The position numbers were made by a program, and so were the translations under genes. Below the pieces are notes generated by a model. The model had not been told where the DNA came from, searched no databases, and saw only the letters and a list, made by a program, of their open reading frames with translations. A DNA stretch of 64,000 nt from the NCBI GenBank assembly GCA_041725895.1, contig JBGRQA010000010.1, positions 1 to 64,000 of the forward strand, read 5' to 3'. This document shows, piece by piece, positions 61,711 to 64,000 of the stretch; positions within the stretch are counted from its first letter, which is position 1, and each line of letters begins with the position of its first letter. Source of the stretch: JBGRQA01 sp041725895. GTDB taxonomy: Bacteria > Bacteroidota > Bacteroidia > Bacteroidales > Marinifilaceae.

Positions 61711-61771
61711 AACCAGGGAAATTAAAATCTTAACTACAACTAGTTCAACTGCACATTTAACATTCTAACTA

Positions 61772-61779
61772 CAAATTTA
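61772..61779 (-). promoter_or_regulatory. -7 element of the propeptide-like lipoprotein gene
   Basis: TAAATTTG on the minus strand matches TAnnTTTG exactly, about 62 bases before the start codon. No convincing TTTG is present at the -33 spacing. Confidence 0.5.
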
Positions 61780-61811
61780 CATAAATTAATATTAACACTA
61801 TTTTTCCAAAA

Positions 61812-61841
61812 ATAAAAGGCTGTCATTTTTGACAGCCTTTT
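61812..61841 (-). terminator. Terminator of the adhesin gene
   Basis: Perfect 11-bp stem AAAGGCTGTCA / TGACAGCCTTT (61815-61825 with 61830-61840), followed on the minus strand by T-rich sequence. It lies about 20 bases beyond the stop at 61862. Confidence 0.92.
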
Positions 61842-61861
61842 ATTTTTATAGAATTTAATGC

Positions 61862-64000
61862 TTAATTCACAATTAACTTCTTAACGACACAATCCTTGTT
61901 TACATGGATGCGAACGAAATAAAGTCCTGAAGCAAATGAAACAGGAATTAGTGTTTCTTTTTCAAATAATTTGCCTTGAGAAACAACTTTTCCTATCGCA
62001 TTACAAACTTCATAAGTGACCGCATCAACAGGTCGCTCTGCCAAGCGAATTCTGAATTCCCGTACGCAAGGGTTAGGATACAGATCAATGCTCTTGATTG
62101 AAGTATCTACATCAGTAATTCCGGTAATTGTAGCTTTCACAGTAATCACAACCGTAGTCTCTGCAACGTCTGTTCCGTCTGAAACCTTCAAATGAATTCC
62201 GAAATCAGTATCGGTATCCACCTCGGGAGCAACAAAGCTTGCATGAGCCGCAGTATGGTTTTCAATACTAATTCCATCCGGAGAAGTCCATTCATAAACC
62301 AATTGGTCCTCATCCTCATCAGAAGAAGCACTGGCATCTAGATCGACTACGTCACCTGGATTCACGGTTTGGGCTTCACCAGCATCAGCAACCGGAGCAT
62401 GATTTTCTGGTTCCACGTTATTAACTGTAATCACAACTTTGGCGGTAGCTTCCGAATTACCATTACTAACAGTCACTACGAAATGATAATCAGTAGCAGC
62501 ATCAACTTCAGGAGCAGTAAAGCTAGGTTTTGCAGTATTAGCATCAGTCAACTCAATGCCTTCCTCGCAAATCCATGAGAAAGTCAAGCTTGCTTCCGGA
62601 TCATCATCAGTCGAAGCGCTTGCATCTAGGCTTACAACATCACCTTCATTCACCGTTTGAGCTTCACCTGCATTAGCCACAAGATTGTGCTGAATCGGAT
62701 CAACATTGTTTACAGTCACCACAACTTTCGCTGTAGATTCCAAATCGCCATCGCTTACGGTTACAACAAAATGGTAATCGGTAGCAGCATCCACCTCAGG
62801 AGCAGTAAAGTTTGGAGTAGCAGTATTGGCATTAGTCAATTCAACTCCCTCTTCACAAGTCCATGAGAAGGTCAAGGTCTGGCCATCTGCATCAGACGAA
62901 GCACTTGCATCAAGGCGAACTACCGTTCCCTCTTTTACAACCTGCGCTTTGCCTGCATCAGCAACCGGTGCTTTATTTACATTGTTTACAGTTACCACAA
63001 CGGTGGTTTTATCCTCCAATTCACCATCACTTACAGTCAACTCGAAAGTATAAGTTTTATTTGTCTCTACCTCAGGAGCTGTAAAACTTGGGGTAGCGGT
63101 TCCGGCTCCGGTCAAAGCAAGACCTTCAACGGATGTCCAACTGTAAGTCAAGGTAGTGTTGGCATCAGGATCGCTGGAAGCACTTGCATCAAGATTTACA
63201 ACATCACCTTCGTTAACAGTCTGCGCTTTGCCTGCATTTGCAACCGGTGCTTCATTTTCATTTTCAATCTGAATAGCAAAAACTTTCTTGTTTACACCAT
63301 TTCTAACATCAGTAGCTAGAACCTCGATGGAATACTCTGCCTTCTCCTCGAAATCAAAAATGCCATTGGTATACAGCTCATTTTCTTCGATCACAAACTT
63401 CGCATTCTCTGCTGATTCAGAAAGATTAAAACTAAAGTCATCTCCATCCTCATCACTTGCACTAATGGTACCAATCAGGATTTTCGATTTACTATTTTCT
63501 TTTACCGTATTTGATGAAAGGGCTAGATTTCCGGGAACATCATTCACATCCTGCACCTTTACAGTAAAAGTATCTTCATCGAACAAACCGGCCTTATCGG
63601 TCACTTTTGCACGAATAGTATACTCGGCTTTTTCTTCGAAATTAAATGATTTAGTGGTGTAAATGGTTCCATCATCAATTCTGAAAGCACCCCCTGCATC
63701 ATCCAATAGTTCAAATGTAACCTCATCACCTCTATCAGGATCATAGAAAACAAGCATTCCAACTTCAGTATCAGCAGGAAGGTTTTCATTTATAGTTAAC
63801 TCAACACCATACATAGAGAAGCTTGGGGCCTCATTTACATCAATTACAGTAAAAGTAAGTGTTTGTTCAAAAGAATATCCGCTTTCAACTTCAGTTACCT
63901 TTACGACAAGATCATAATCGTTGGAGCTGTAACTAGAAACATAAGGATAACCATTCAAAACAACCTTATTTCCATCAAGAACAAGCATATCCTTGCGGCA
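61862..64000 (-). CDS. Large T9SS-exported cadherin/PKD adhesin, 5' end outside window
   Basis: At least 712 codons; the frame stays open to the window edge, so the ATG at 63988 is probably internal. Visible from the N-terminal side: cadherin-like repeats (SFSMYGVELTINENLPADTE, DVNDVPGNLALSSNTVKENS), then four PKD-like repeats of about 90-96 residues (each with VADAGKAQTVNEGDVV, LDASASSD and VTVNNV-type ends; units at 63240-62970, 62960-62690, 62680-62410 and 62400-62110), and a type A sorting domain (SIDLYPNPCVREFRIRL ... GLYFVRIHVNKDCVVKKLIVN). It is probably a surface-attached adhesin or structural protein. Neighbouring PKD units share long identical DNA stretches. Confidence 0.9.
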   Translation of the reverse strand, partial: CRKDMLVLDGNKVVLNGYPYVSSYSSNDYDLVVKVTEVESGYSFEQTLTFTVIDVNEAPSFSMYGVELTINENLPADTEVGMLVFYDPDRGDEVTFELLDDAGGAFRIDDGTIYTTKSFNFEEKAEYTIRAKVTDKAGLFDEDTFTVKVQDVNDVPGNLALSSNTVKENSKSKILIGTISASDEDGDDFSFNLSESAENAKFVIEENELYTNGIFDFEEKAEYSIEVLATDVRNGVNKKVFAIQIENENEAPVANAGKAQTVNEGDVVNLDASASSDPDANTTLTYSWTSVEGLALTGAGTATPSFTAPEVETNKTYTFELTVSDGELEDKTTVVVTVNNVNKAPVADAGKAQVVKEGTVVRLDASASSDADGQTLTFSWTCEEGVELTNANTATPNFTAPEVDAATDYHFVVTVSDGDLESTAKVVVTVNNVDPIQHNLVANAGEAQTVNEGDVVSLDASASTDDDPEASLTFSWICEEGIELTDANTAKPSFTAPEVDAATDYHFVVTVSNGNSEATAKVVITVNNVEPENHAPVADAGEAQTVNPGDVVDLDASASSDEDEDQLVYEWTSPDGISIENHTAAHASFVAPEVDTDTDFGIHLKVSDGTDVAETTVVITVKATITGITDVDTSIKSIDLYPNPCVREFRIRLAERPVDAVTYEVCNAIGKVVSQGKLFEKETLIPVSFASGLYFVRIHVNKDCVVKKLIVN

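Overview
The window is AT-rich Bacteroidota DNA, most like a marine Bacteroidales/Marinilabiliales relative (placement is an inference). The support is perfect or near-perfect Bacteroidota promoters (TTTG ... TAnnTTTG), type IX secretion (T9SS) sorting domains, a SusC-type TonB-dependent receptor, an HU protein and many Bacteroidota-only families (DUF4857, DUF4876, DUF6850, DUF6266-like, DUF5908, DUF4255). Every intact protein gene is on the minus strand. Only a tRNA-Ser, a putative small RNA and a broken antitoxin gene read on the plus strand.

Regions from left to right. (1) 168-6352: a three-gene set (class III aminotransferase, secreted protein of unknown function, M49 metallopeptidase) ending in a strong terminator, then a LytTR response regulator, a TrmH-type RNA methyltransferase and HU. 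(2) 6353-7537: a gene-poor stretch with three promoters, a possible small RNA and tRNA-Ser(GGA). (3) 7538-18101: an envelope/transport cluster (TonB receptor, DUF4876 lipoprotein, DUF6850 barrel-like protein, ABC exporter, DUF4857 protein, OB-fold lipoprotein, PepSY-like membrane protein) running into a GC-rich, 5'-truncated DUF6266-like remnant. (4) 18877-25914: one 2345-residue T9SS-exported protein combining two endonuclease I domains and a DNase I-like domain. (5) 26000-26900: a broken HigA-like gene, a 23-bp dispersed repeat and a 21-bp repeat array. (6) 26902-60382: a complete extracellular contractile injection system (eCIS). (7) 61087-64000: a gingipain-propeptide-like lipoprotein and the end of a large cadherin/PKD adhesin with a T9SS signal.

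The eCIS (Afp/PVC/AlgoCIS-like) reads from 60382 downwards: helical-repeat protein, DUF4255 cap (Afp16), unknown, one sheath (Afp2-4), two tubes (Afp1, Afp5), DUF5908 (Afp6), LysM hub adaptor (Afp7), spike (Afp8), PAAR tip (Afp10), gp25 (Afp9), baseplate (Afp11), fibre-like protein, second baseplate (Afp12), tape measure (Afp14), a four-helix membrane protein, a DUF4157 protein, three predicted cargo proteins, a coiled-coil secreted protein, a methyltransferase, an amidase, the AAA+ ATPase (Afp15) and a duplicated GH18-like membrane protein. TAATG overlaps and short gaps suggest coordinated expression of the structural half.

The most interesting part is the cargo block at 34179-38747. Three proteins share a leader of about 45 residues (MYA-start, SRAVANSVAQKK core, then a NRPEAV-like segment) that is also conserved in DNA, followed by unrelated C-termini: a caspase/CPD-like His-Cys protein, a papain/NlpC-like Cys-His protein and an AGHLLN-type nuclease. 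Two genes also share a duplicated 5' untranslated region. This looks like a cassette system that swaps toxins behind a common loading or export signal. Two arrays of palindromes with an exact 21-bp period lie in the same accessory region and have no obvious explanation.
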